From NCBI RefSeq assembly GCF_002843175.1, contig NZ_PJEO01000036.1, positions 1 to 64,000 on the forward strand: 64,000 nucleotides of DNA, given 5' to 3'. A program made the translations under genes and the position numbers. A model generated the notes under the pieces. The model was not told the DNA's origin, searched no databases, and saw only the letters and a list, made by a program, of their open reading frames with translations. Origin of the DNA: Confluentibacter flavum. Its GTDB lineage: Bacteria > Bacteroidota > Bacteroidia > Flavobacteriales > Flavobacteriaceae. How positions within the stretch are numbered: the first letter of the stretch is position 1; each line of letters opens with the position of its first letter. Below are positions 56,457 through 64,000 of this stretch, piece after piece.

Positions 56457-56987
56457 ATGAGTATTTTGGATCTTGTTTTACTTGCCTTGTTAATTTTAGG
56501 ATTAGTTCGTGGTTTTATAAATGGTTTTTTTGTGGAATTAGCTTCGGTAGTGGCTTTAATAGCTGGTATTTACGGGGCATTCCATTTTAGCAGTTACACG
56601 ACTTCCTATTTAAAGGATAAAGTTGATTGGGAAGAAAATACAATTAATATCGTGGCCATTGTTGCCACTTTTATGATTATTGTGTTGGTTATTGGCTTGG
56701 CGGGTAAAGCACTCACTAAAATAGCTGATTTTGCCATGTTGGGGCTTTTTAACAAACTTTTAGGTGCTATTTTTGGCGGATTGAAAACCGCATTGATACT
56801 AAGTGTTTTTTTAATTGTGGTGGATAAAATGAATGCCAACATTTTATTCGTGACAGACAAAGACACGGAGGAATCTGTACTTTACAATCCAGTGAAATCC
56901 ATAATCCCAGCTATTTTTCCTAACATTATTGTGAACGGCAAACCGATAGGAGAAGACCTCATTGATGATGAGGCAAATGAAGAATAA
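56457..56987 (+). CDS. cvpA: CvpA family membrane protein
   Basis: 176 residues with four membrane helices: VLLALLILGLVRGFINGFFVELASVVALIAGIYGAFHFS is the first pair, the second pair comes near 60-105, and the C-terminal tail is acidic. CvpA proteins are linked to colicin V production in E. coli and otherwise have unknown roles. It is preceded by a good promoter and converges with the carbonic anhydrase gene. Confidence 0.85.
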   Translation: MSILDLVLLALLILGLVRGFINGFFVELASVVALIAGIYGAFHFSSYTTSYLKDKVDWEENTINIVAIVATFMIIVLVIGLAGKALTKIADFAMLGLFNKLLGAIFGGLKTALILSVFLIVVDKMNANILFVTDKDTEESVLYNPVKSIIPAIFPNIIVNGKPIGEDLIDDEANEE

Positions 56988-57004
56988 AAAAGATGTAGAA
57001 GACT

Positions 57005-57631
57005 TTAATCTAAATGATAAATCTCTCTGATGTTTTTAAGAATATCATCGAAATCTATTTTTAAATCAATGATTTTTCCTGTATGTACATCAAAAACCCA
57101 ACCGTGTACCGTTAAGCCTCGATTTCTGACTGCTTTTTGTACCGCTGCCGTTTTAATAAGATTTACACATTGTTCTTGAACGTTTAACTCAACAAGTCTG
57201 TCATATTTATTTTCCTCATCAGGGATATGGTTCAGTTCCTTTTTATGAATTCTATAGACGTCTCGAATATTCCGTAACCACGGATTTAAAAGTCCTAAAT
57301 CTACAGATTGCATCGCTGCTTTTACGCCTCCACAAGCGTAATGTCCACAAACTATTATATGCTTTACTTTCAAAAAATCCACAGCATAATTAACAACAGA
57401 CATGACGTTTAAATCGATGCTTATAACCATATTCGCTATATTTCGATGCACAAAAACTTCACCTGGTTTTGCACCCATAAGCTCTTCGGTAGATACACGA
57501 CTGTCTGAGCACCCAATGTAAAGTAACTCTGGGGTTTGTCCTTTTCCTAGATCTTCAAAATAATTAGCATCAACATCTAATTTATCCTGAATCCATTTTT
57601 TGTTGTTTTCGAATATGCTGTCTATGTTCAT
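57005..57631 (-). CDS. can: beta-class carbonic anhydrase, Can-type
   Basis: 208 residues. Zinc and catalytic residues are C41, D43 and R45 in YIGCSDSRV and H97 and C100 in VCGHYACGGVKAAM; NIANMV and HGWVFDVHTGKI are typical of the Can/CynT branch. It hydrates CO2 in the cytoplasm. It follows batE by 34 bases on the same strand and may be cotranscribed with the Bat operon, although that is inference. It is not closely related to the first copy at 37.6 kb. Confidence 0.95.
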   Translation of the reverse strand: MNIDSIFENNKKWIQDKLDVDANYFEDLGKGQTPELLYIGCSDSRVSTEELMGAKPGEVFVHRNIANMVISIDLNVMSVVNYAVDFLKVKHIIVCGHYACGGVKAAMQSVDLGLLNPWLRNIRDVYRIHKKELNHIPDEENKYDRLVELNVQEQCVNLIKTAAVQKAVRNRGLTVHGWVFDVHTGKIIDLKIDFDDILKNIREIYHLD

Positions 57632-57665
57632 TAAAATTTATTTGTTTAAAGATACCCTAATTAAA

Positions 57666-58418
57666 TCAAAGTGCCTTGATATCTTCTTCGGGAATCCATC
57701 CCGTTTTCCCATCGGCCAATTTAATTTTTTTCCAACTTTTAACTGTGTCTAAAACATGAACTTTAGTGCCTTCGTGAAGTGTAAACGATTCTTCGCTCCG
57801 TAAATTAGGTTCAGCTTTCACTTTGCTTTCTTGTACAAAAACTATAGCGGGTTTATCATTTTTATCTAGATTAAATTTGTGAAATGCTAGTGTTAAAGTA
57901 ATGACTACTAGAAACAAAGACGCCATACTGCCTATAAAAGCCATTCGCTTCCTCAATGTAGAATAGGCAAAATAGTAGAACAGAAATAAGACAACAAAAC
58001 AAAAAACCAAGGCTACTGCTGTTTTTGCCCATCCATCAAAAGTCATGTAATTAGTGATGTTTTTTATAAGTTTGGACAATGCTGCCTCTGGGATCGCATC
58101 AATAGCATCAATCGTCATGTTTCTAGCAAATGCTAAATTGTTTTTTATATCACTATCATTAGGTGCTAATTGTAACGCTTTTTCAAAGTAATAAATACTT
58201 GGCGCTACTTTATTTAATTTATAATGGGCATTACCTAAATTATAATATAATTCTGCCGAATGGTTTTTTGTATCAAGAAGAACTGCTTGATAAGCATCAA
58301 TGGCTTCGTTATATTTTCCTTGATTATATAAGGTATTGCCTTTTTCAAATAATGCATCGTTTTGCGCAAAACTAAAGTTTGTTAAAATAAAAATTAATAT
58401 AAATACTTGTCGTTTCAT
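57666..58418 (-). CDS. batE: BatE-type TPR and SH3 protein
   Basis: 250 residues from the ATG at 58418 (MKRQVFILIFILTNFSFAQ). The longer frame reads SFLRKQESIS in its N-terminus, a phrase that comes from a palindromic repeat, so it is not used. A Sec signal peptide (1-19), two TPR motifs (about 22-95, GNTLYNQGKYNEAIDAYQ and NLGNAHYKLNKVAPSIYYF), two membrane helices (about 122-185) and a bacterial SH3 domain at the C-terminus (VQESKVKAEPNLRSEESFTL to TGWIPEEDI). It closes the Bat group, which serves in aerotolerance and envelope stress. Confidence 0.82.
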   Translation of the reverse strand: MKRQVFILIFILTNFSFAQNDALFEKGNTLYNQGKYNEAIDAYQAVLLDTKNHSAELYYNLGNAHYKLNKVAPSIYYFEKALQLAPNDSDIKNNLAFARNMTIDAIDAIPEAALSKLIKNITNYMTFDGWAKTAVALVFCFVVLFLFYYFAYSTLRKRMAFIGSMASLFLVVITLTLAFHKFNLDKNDKPAIVFVQESKVKAEPNLRSEESFTLHEGTKVHVLDTVKSWKKIKLADGKTGWIPEEDIKAL

Positions 58419-58441
58419 TTTTGTTCTTTTTATCGAAATGG

Positions 58442-58461
58442 ATTCCTGCTTTCGCAGGAAT
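58442..58461. repeat. palindromic repeat between batD and batE
   Basis: ATTCCTGC (58442-58449) and GCAGGAAT (58454-58461) pair around TTTC. Such hairpins are frequent in bacterial genomes and give the peptide SFLRKQES when read through. It sits between the batD stop and batE start. Confidence 0.75.
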
Positions 58462-58469
58462 GACAAATT

Positions 58470-60236
58470 TTAACGGGCTTGTTTATCAATTAATGAAATG
58501 GTTTTTGCAGCTTTTTCATAATCTTCCTGCATGGTCACTGCGGTAATAGGTGTATATCTCGCTAAATCACAATTCAACATAATATTGTTGAAGTCTGTCA
58601 TCGTTTCGGCTTCAACACCTCTTTCTAAAAGCAATTTATTGATCTTATCTTTACTTAAATCGCTAGTTTCTATGTGTAGTTTTGCTTTTAAATAATGGTG
58701 CAATGCTTTTTCCATGGCAATGTAAAACTCTTCTTTTTTACCGAGTGCTTTTTTGGCATTGCTTAGATATTTTTTAGCCAATTTATCGGCCATTCGTATT
58801 CTGTTTCCATATACATCGGCATCCCGATCTGCTTTTTTCCTTCTTATAACAATAGCTAACGGAATCGCTAAAAATGGTAACAATAATGCACTCCAAAATA
58901 GTGGCGTTTTAAAGAAATAACTGGATGTTGTAGAGGAAAAATTGGTTTTTGTTTTAATAAATGCAAACTGGTCTTTATTTAAAACCACTTGTTGCTTTGT
59001 GTTTCCCGAATTTGAATTAGCTACCGAGCCAGAAGTCGGACCCTCTAAAACATCAATAACGATTTCATTGGAATTTAATGTTTTATAGGTTTCTGTTTTT
59101 GGATCGAAATACGAAAACGAAATACTCGGAATGGGGTATTTCCCTTTGTACTGAGGCACTATAGTGTAGGTATCTGCAATACTTCCTTGCATACCAGCCA
59201 AATCGGTTTTAACATTTTCATTGTGTTCGGGTTCATAAACCTCTAATGAACTTGGCAAGGTTAATTTGGGTACATTGAATAATTTTAAATTACCATTTCC
59301 CGTAACCTCAACGGTTGCTTGTAAAGATTCGGAAGCGTCCAGTTGGGTTTTAGTCGTAGATACTTTAAAATTAAAATTTCCCACAGCTCCTGTAAAATCA
59401 ATCGGTTTTCCAGTTTCTGGTAATGGTCTAACATTAATGGTTTTATTGCCGGCAGATACCGTTTTATTAACCCTTGCCATCATTTGTCCACCAAATATAT
59501 TACGCCTATTTGTTGGCACTTGTACGGCTATATCTAAACTTAAAGGTTCAATATCTAACTTACCTGTTTTTTGAGGGTACAATACGGTTTTACGCAATAC
59601 GAGATAACGGTATTCTTCGCCATTATACGTTCCCATTTGAACTTTTAAGCCTTGTGTGTCTATGTTCTGACTCCAAAAATCATTATATCTTGGGCTATCT
59701 ATTTCACGCCAGTTATCAACGCCTGTTGTTGGGGAAACATATAATTTATAAACTACCGTAATAGCTTCATTTAAATACGGATTTGTTTTTGAAACCTCCG
59801 CTACTAAGTGAATGGTTTCATTTGCCAAATATTCTGGATCGTCTGGATCTTTAGGAATTTCAATCGCTGATGTTACCTCAACTTTTATTGGAGTGGTTTT
59901 ATAGGTTTCTCCATCTATATTAATGGTAGCTTGACTTATGGTGAAATTCCCTTGCTTTTTAGGCGCTAAAAAATAGCTATAGGTTTTATGATACGATCGT
60001 ACGCCATTAATCCAAGAATTACTAACAGATTGATTTGGGCCACCTATAATTGTAAAATCTGAAAAACTGGGTGGATTAAAATTATCGCCGTCTTGATTCA
60101 TTTCAAAATCAATTCGCAAACGTTCATTAACTCCAAGCCTGTTTTTACTAACTTTTGCTTCAAATTTAATTTGAGCAGAAACTAAGCTAGTTGCAAGTAG
60201 TATTATTAATAACGATATGTATTTTATTAGTTTCAT
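58470..60236 (-). CDS. batD: BatD family protein
   Basis: 588 residues from the ATG at 60236 (MKLIKYISLLIILLAT). The longer frame to 60311 crosses the cassette end and is rejected. After a signal peptide (about 1-20, ending SAQ) come several immunoglobulin-like beta domains of the BatD/oxygen-tolerance family (KNRLGVNERLRIDFEMNQ, NPPSFSDFTIIGGPNQS, WREIDSPRYNDFWSQNID) and a C-terminal transmembrane helix (about 445-465) followed by a cytoplasmic helical part. It belongs to the Bat membrane complex with the VWA proteins. Confidence 0.9.
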   Translation of the reverse strand: MKLIKYISLLIILLATSLVSAQIKFEAKVSKNRLGVNERLRIDFEMNQDGDNFNPPSFSDFTIIGGPNQSVSNSWINGVRSYHKTYSYFLAPKKQGNFTISQATINIDGETYKTTPIKVEVTSAIEIPKDPDDPEYLANETIHLVAEVSKTNPYLNEAITVVYKLYVSPTTGVDNWREIDSPRYNDFWSQNIDTQGLKVQMGTYNGEEYRYLVLRKTVLYPQKTGKLDIEPLSLDIAVQVPTNRRNIFGGQMMARVNKTVSAGNKTINVRPLPETGKPIDFTGAVGNFNFKVSTTKTQLDASESLQATVEVTGNGNLKLFNVPKLTLPSSLEVYEPEHNENVKTDLAGMQGSIADTYTIVPQYKGKYPIPSISFSYFDPKTETYKTLNSNEIVIDVLEGPTSGSVANSNSGNTKQQVVLNKDQFAFIKTKTNFSSTTSSYFFKTPLFWSALLLPFLAIPLAIVIRRKKADRDADVYGNRIRMADKLAKKYLSNAKKALGKKEEFYIAMEKALHHYLKAKLHIETSDLSKDKINKLLLERGVEAETMTDFNNIMLNCDLARYTPITAVTMQEDYEKAAKTISLIDKQAR

Positions 60237-60239
60237 AAT

Positions 60240-60680
60240 AATTAACGAACAGCGATTAACGATTTTTGATGCTTGAATTATTACTTTTAGATGTTTTAAT
60301 GCTCGCAACAAAAATTGAAATTAATTGATTGTTCTCATCTAATGCCTTTAAAATATTTTCTTCATTTCCATTATACAAATTGGCTTTTTGATTATTCTTA
60401 GGCAATTATAACTTTCCCTTAATTCTTTTAAAGAAATCCCCATTTTATGTACGAAATCTTTATGAGATTCTGCACTTCTTGCTTCTCCATAATTTAAAGC
60501 TGGCGAACCTGAAGACCTAATTAATTGATTGCCATAATAATTCCCTGAATAATCATTTTTTAACTCTCCAACTAGATTTATAATTAACACCGCAAAATCG
60601 ATAATTCTTTCTTCTAAATCATTCGTTTTCATTTGATTCTTATCTCTCAATTCATTAATCGTTAATCTTCATTCCTAATT
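60240..60680. mobile_element. compact IVS-like cassette in the Bat operon
   Basis: Outer ends are imperfect inverted repeats of about 24-25 bp: 60240-60264 (AATTAACGAAC then GATTAACGATT) and 60657-60680 (AATCGTTAATC then TTCATTCCTAATT). The inner 11 bases, GATTAACGATT and AATCGTTAATC, are perfect complements. The one gene inside, its stop codon lying in the right-hand repeat, is of the four-helix-bundle family also found in 23S rRNA intervening sequences. The outer edge touches the batC stop codon. No transposase. Confidence 0.55.
60256..60632 (-). pseudogene. four-helix-bundle protein (23S rRNA IVS family), frameshifted
   Basis: Starts at the ATG at 60632 (MKTNDLEERIIDFAV); an apparent earlier start at 60650 is a TTG. 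The protein reads GNQLIRSSGSPALNYGEARSAESHKDFVHKMGISLKELRESYNCLRIIKK, which is the hallmark of the four-helix-bundle/IVS family (GNQLIRSSGSxAxNYxEA). The frame then breaks at a run of five A on the minus strand (60385-60389 on plus). Adding one base restores a reading ANLYNGNEEN, then LDENNQLISIFVASIK, and a stop at 60256, giving about 125 residues, the normal length. Either a real inactivation or a homopolymer error. It is alone inside the cassette. Confidence 0.72.
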
Positions 60681-61479
60681 ACCAATCTTTTTCTGTTTTT
60701 ACTTTAACGCCTTTTTGTTTTTCGGCATTTATTTTTTCCTGAACTTTCTGTTCTTGATTGTTCATGGCCTCTAAAATATTTTTTATTTGTTGTGGAGATA
60801 ATTGACCAGGTTGCGGCTTTGGTTGTTGAGGTTCTTTATTGTCTTTTTCATCTTTCGGCTGACCTTGATCATCTTTTTTATCGTCACCTTCTTTTTTATC
60901 TTGATCGCCTTTATCCTTATTATCTTCTTTGTTATCGCCTTTATCTTTATTATCGTCCTTTTTGTCTTGGTCTTTTTTATCTTCTTTGTCGTCTTTGTTT
61001 TGATCGTCCTTATTTTGGTCTTTTTGCTGCTCGGCACACTCTTTGGCTAAAGCTAAATTATAGCGAGTTTCATCATCTGTAGGATCATTTCTCAAAGCGC
61101 TTTTATAAGCTTCAACAGCTTCCTTGCACTTTTTGTTTTCCATTAAAATGTTTCCCATATTATGAAAAGCTTTGTGTTTTTCGTCTTTGGAAGTTGCTGT
61201 TTTTGCAGCTTGTTCTAGACGATACAAAGCCTCTTCATAGTTTTTACTTTTATAATAAGAATTTCCTAGATTATAGATTCCAGCCGTTGTAGTAGGTTGT
61301 TCTGAAATAGCTTTTCTATATTCCATCTCGGCGGAAACAAAATCATCTTTATCTGCCAATAATGTATTGCCTTCATAGACATAATTATTAGCCTTTCTTA
61401 TCGCTTTCACATCTTCCTTCTCTTGCGCAAAAGAAAACGACGCTATCATTAATACTAATATAAAAATCGATTTGTTCAT
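60679..61479 (-). CDS. batC: BatC-type TPR protein with Lys/Asp-rich tail
   Basis: 266 residues from the ATG at 61479 (MNKSIFILVLMIASFSFAQ). Signal peptide (1-19); three TPR motifs (about 28-145: ANNYVYEGNTLLADKDDF, IYNLGNSYYKSKNYEEALYRL, AFHNMGNILMENKKCKEAVEAY). A long run of K, D, Q, N and E follows (about 150-225: DKKDQDKKDDNKDKGD), then PQQPKPQPGQLSPQQIKNILEAM near the end. It is the third Bat gene. The low-complexity tail gives meaningless ORFs on other frames. Confidence 0.85.
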   Translation of the reverse strand: MNKSIFILVLMIASFSFAQEKEDVKAIRKANNYVYEGNTLLADKDDFVSAEMEYRKAISEQPTTTAGIYNLGNSYYKSKNYEEALYRLEQAAKTATSKDEKHKAFHNMGNILMENKKCKEAVEAYKSALRNDPTDDETRYNLALAKECAEQQKDQNKDDQNKDDKEDKKDQDKKDDNKDKGDNKEDNKDKGDQDKKEGDDKKDDQGQPKDEKDNKEPQQPKPQPGQLSPQQIKNILEAMNNQEQKVQEKINAEKQKGVKVKTEKDW

Positions 61480-61563
61480 GTTTCTTTCGTTCATCATACC
61501 AAGATATAAAACATTGGTTTTTTGTTAGTTAAAAAATTTATAATTCTCATTTTATTAACATAA

Positions 61564-62601
61564 CTACAAATTCTCATTGAATAAATTTAATTTTTTTAAC
61601 CAAGCTGTTTTTCGTTCTAACAAGAAAACATCTAAAAACAAAAGAAAAATTCCTAAGCCTAAAAACCACTGAAACTGACTTTTAAAATCGGCGTATTGTT
61701 TGGTCTCAAACTCGGTTTTATCCATTTGATTTAATATATCTCCGATGCTTTTTACAACATCGCTGGTGTTTTTTCCATTAATATAAACACCATTTGCAAC
61801 CGCAGCAATACCTTGTAGTGTTTCTTCATTTAATTTTGTAATGACCGTTTGTCCATTACCATCTTTTTTATAATTTAAAACAATGCCATTCTTTTTTTCT
61901 GGAATTGGCCCTCCTTTTACATCGCCTACGCCTATTGTAAAAATTCGAATCCCTTCCTCGTTAGCTTCTTCTGCCATGGCAACGGCTTCTTCACTATGGT
62001 CTTCACCATCCGAAATAATGATGAGCACTTTATTGGTTTGCTCTTCATCATCAAAATAAGTTTGTGATAATTTAATGGCTTCATTTATGGCCGTTCCTTG
62101 AGACGACATCATATCTGTATTCATGTTATTCAAAAACATTTTTGCCGCTGCATAATCTGTTGTAATAGGCAATTGCGGAAATGCTTTAGCCGCATAAGCA
62201 ATAATTCCAATACGGTCGCTTGCCAAATTATTTATGATTTGTGTAGCCAATTGCTTCGATTTATCCAATCTATTTGGGGCAATATCTTCTGCCAGCATAC
62301 TTTTAGAAACATCAATAGCAAAAACAATATCAACACCTTCGCGCTTAATGGTTTCTAATTTTGTTCCAATTTTTGGGTTTACAAGCGCCATCGCTAAGCA
62401 TGCAAAAGCCAAACACAATACACTAATTTTTAAAATAGATTTGAATACTGACTTGTTTGGGCTTAGCCTGTTGAGTAATTGCTTATCGGCAAATTTACTT
62501 TGCGTTCTATATTTCCAAATTTGAAGCATCAAAAAAATGAGGATTATTACAGGAATGATCCCTAACACCCAAAACCATATTTTTTCATCTAACTGATACA
62601 T
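61564..62601 (-). CDS. batB: BatB von Willebrand factor A protein
   Basis: 345 residues with two N-terminal membrane helices (about 8-28 and 55-75) and a third at the C-terminus (about 310-330). The VWA domain has the metal site DVSKSM (DxSxS) in VDIVFAIDVSKSMLAEDI, and NLASDRIGIIAYAAKAFPQL and IISDGEDHSEEAV follow. It forms part of the Bat membrane complex. Upstream batA is 102 bases away. Confidence 0.92.
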   Translation of the reverse strand: MYQLDEKIWFWVLGIIPVIILIFLMLQIWKYRTQSKFADKQLLNRLSPNKSVFKSILKISVLCLAFACLAMALVNPKIGTKLETIKREGVDIVFAIDVSKSMLAEDIAPNRLDKSKQLATQIINNLASDRIGIIAYAAKAFPQLPITTDYAAAKMFLNNMNTDMMSSQGTAINEAIKLSQTYFDDEEQTNKVLIIISDGEDHSEEAVAMAEEANEEGIRIFTIGVGDVKGGPIPEKKNGIVLNYKKDGNGQTVITKLNEETLQGIAAVANGVYINGKNTSDVVKSIGDILNQMDKTEFETKQYADFKSQFQWFLGLGIFLLFLDVFLLERKTAWLKKLNLFNENL

Positions 62602-62703
62602 TGTTGTTTATTTGTTTTTTGTGGAGTTGTTTAGTTGCCTTTTGCCACGAATTCACTAATTTTATCTTTCTTCTATTATCTAATGTCTCTCATCTATTTT
62701 CTA

Positions 62704-63714
62704 CTACACAAAACTTCTAAATAACGTGTGTCTTAACAAAAATTCCAAAAACAATAATCCTAATGCTAAAAGCACTAATGGACGATATAGCTCTTGATAA
62801 TTTGAATATTTAAATTCTTCAATTTCTGTTTTTTCCAATTTATTAATTTCATTATAAATGTCTTCTAGCTTTTGATTATTAGTTGCTCTAAAATAAGTGC
62901 CTCCTGTTACTTTCGCTATCTCTTTCAATAAGGCTTCGTCTATCTCTACTTGTATACGGGCATATTCAAAATCACCTGTTCTGGAGTTTATACCTATTGG
63001 AGATAACGCCATTCCGTTAGACCCTAAACCGATCGTATAAACTTTAATGCCATACTCAACCGCTAGTTCACTGGCTATTTTTGGGTCGATAAATCCAGAG
63101 TTGTTAACCCCATCAGTTAGCAAAATAATAATTCTACTTTTAGCTTTACTGTCCTTTAAACGGTTAACGGCGGTTGCCAAACCCATGCCAATCGCTGTTC
63201 CACCTTCAATAACGGTGTTGTATTTTATGTCGTTTAAAGAACGCAAAACGATTGCTTTATCGCTAGTAATAGGCGTTTTAGTATAACTTTCTCCTGCATA
63301 TTCCACCAAGCCTATTCTATCATTTGGTCTTCCTTTTATAAATTCTGAAGCCACTTCTTTTAAAGCGTCTAATCTATTAGGTGATAAGTCTTTGGCAAGC
63401 ATACTGGCAGATACATCAATTGCCATAACGATATCTATACCTCGAGTTGTTTTTGTTTTGGTAGAGGTATCAACCCTTTGGGGTCTTGCAAGGGCCGTAA
63501 TTAATAAGGCCAATGCCAATAAACGCAACACAAATAATGCATGCTTAAATTTTGGCAAAGCCGATCTAGTTATTTTAAAACCTTTTAAACTCGATATTTT
63601 AAGTTCGGCTGTTTGGCTTTTATGCTTTAATATATACCACAGTATAGCCAAAGGCAAAGCCAACAACAACCAAAAAAATTCTTTATTTACAAAGTCTATT
63701 CCTTCAAACATCAT
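62704..63714 (-). CDS. batA: BatA von Willebrand factor A protein
   Basis: 336 residues with an N-terminal helix (about 15-28), a second (about 55-72) and a C-terminal one (about 310-330). The metal site is DVSASM in GIDIVMAIDVSASMLAKDL; RPNDRIGLVEYAG, SRIIILLTDGVNNSG and VYTIGLGSNGMA mark the rest of the VWA fold. The ATG at 63711 overlaps the preceding stop as ATGA; a second ATG at 63714 gives the same frame. First VWA gene of the Bat operon. Confidence 0.93.
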   Translation of the reverse strand: MMFEGIDFVNKEFFWLLLALPLAILWYILKHKSQTAELKISSLKGFKITRSALPKFKHALFVLRLLALALLITALARPQRVDTSTKTKTTRGIDIVMAIDVSASMLAKDLSPNRLDALKEVASEFIKGRPNDRIGLVEYAGESYTKTPITSDKAIVLRSLNDIKYNTVIEGGTAIGMGLATAVNRLKDSKAKSRIIILLTDGVNNSGFIDPKIASELAVEYGIKVYTIGLGSNGMALSPIGINSRTGDFEYARIQVEIDEALLKEIAKVTGGTYFRATNNQKLEDIYNEINKLEKTEIEEFKYSNYQELYRPLVLLALGLLFLEFLLRHTLFRSFV

Positions 63715-64000
63715 TCCTCAGCTTTTTTAAGTTCGACTGAATTTAAAATACGCTCTACCATATCATCTGCATACACATCATTTTGTCGCCATGCTATCGT
63801 AACTTGTTGAATGATTTGATTATTGGCAACAAAGCTTAACAACACATATTTACCATCAATAAAATTTTGAGTCCCAGGTAATGGATATTGCATGGTCCCT
63901 GAGGTTTTAACCCCATCGGCACCATTTGGGGTAGAAAACTTGTCATTTTGCGTTAGAATGTTTCTTGCGCCTTGACTTTCCAAAGTTTTTAAATTGCCTT
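63711..64000 (-). CDS. C-terminal end of the gene upstream of batA (partial)
   Basis: The frame is open to the window edge (GNLKTLESQGARNILTQND before the first internal start-like codon). The visible ~95 residues are GTMQYPLPGTQNFIDGKYVLL, VANNQIIQQVTIAWRQNDVYADDM and a final VERILNSVELKKAEE. The beta pattern with one helix at the end is not recognised. Bat operons often begin with moxR and a DUF58 gene; this may be a third gene between. Its stop overlaps the batA start. Confidence 0.7.
   Translation of the reverse strand, partial: GNLKTLESQGARNILTQNDKFSTPNGADGVKTSGTMQYPLPGTQNFIDGKYVLLSFVANNQIIQQVTIAWRQNDVYADDMVERILNSVELKKAEE

Noticed and set aside
58419-58466. N-terminal extension of batE
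   Set aside because: It is a read-through of a palindromic repeat.
60237-60311. N-terminal extension of batD
   Set aside because: It overlaps the cassette end and the restored four-helix gene, and the signal peptide begins at 60236.
60783-61082. ORFs rich in K, I and F on both strands within batC
   Set aside because: They result from the low-complexity Lys/Asp tail.

Overview
The window reads as chromosomal DNA of a marine-type member of the Flavobacteriaceae (Bacteroidota). Evidence: low G+C, AT-rich intergenic DNA, promoters with TAnnTTTG-type -7 elements, a type IX secretion type B cargo protein, a complete Bat operon, eukaryote-like class I ribonucleotide reductase, DUF3109, DUF2490 and four-helix-bundle genes. 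No rRNA, tRNA, CRISPR array, prophage or intact transposase gene was seen.

Layout. 1-6.6 kb: ppnP, an RDD membrane protein, nrdB/nrdA, a DUF3109 cysteine-rich protein, MarC and a small membrane protein. 6.7-10 kb: a 1067-residue T9SS cargo with five 78-residue tandem repeats. 10-15.8 kb: ctp protease with a dCMP deaminase, HupE-like protein, lipoprotein, TPR protein, CBS protein, Zn-ribbon protein and DinB. 16-18.9 kb: a tail-less SSB and the NAD pair nadA-nadB. 19-23.8 kb: an uncharacterised 601-residue protein divergent from PEP carboxylase. 23.8-34.6 kb: a nitrogen block (amt, P-II, second amt, porin, and divergent gltB-gltD). 34.7-40.8 kb: a co-directional bicarbonate-type block (small membrane protein, SulP, universal stress protein, beta-carbonic anhydrase, DUF2490, second SulP). 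40.9-49.9 kb: fbp, GNAT, aspartate kinase, a fused acyltransferase of the ornithine-lipid OlsF kind, TM2, TauE/SafE, DUF1801, a duplicated-domain lipoprotein and gpsA. 50-56 kb: a soluble seven-PAS histidine kinase with a stand-alone receiver, then pheS. 56-64 kb: cvpA, a second beta-carbonic anhydrase and the Bat operon (partial gene, batA, batB, batC, batD, batE).

How the genes fit together. The nitrogen block couples ammonium uptake (two Amt, P-II) to GOGAT. Two SulP carriers, two carbonic anhydrases and PEP carboxylase would together supply bicarbonate for anaplerotic carbon fixation; this is inference from gene content. A shared ACCCC(C)TA motif lies near position -40 of both ammonium-transporter operons and may be a common nitrogen operator.

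The most interesting structure is in the Bat operon. Between batC and batD sits a compact cassette bounded by imperfect 24-25 bp inverted repeats that holds one frameshifted four-helix-bundle gene of the 23S rRNA intervening-sequence family. It looks like an IVS-type element living outside rRNA. A second small palindromic repeat sits between batD and batE. Several structured non-coding elements (near 45.9, 49.9, 54.7 and 55.9 kb) look like interspersed repeats and are reported separately.
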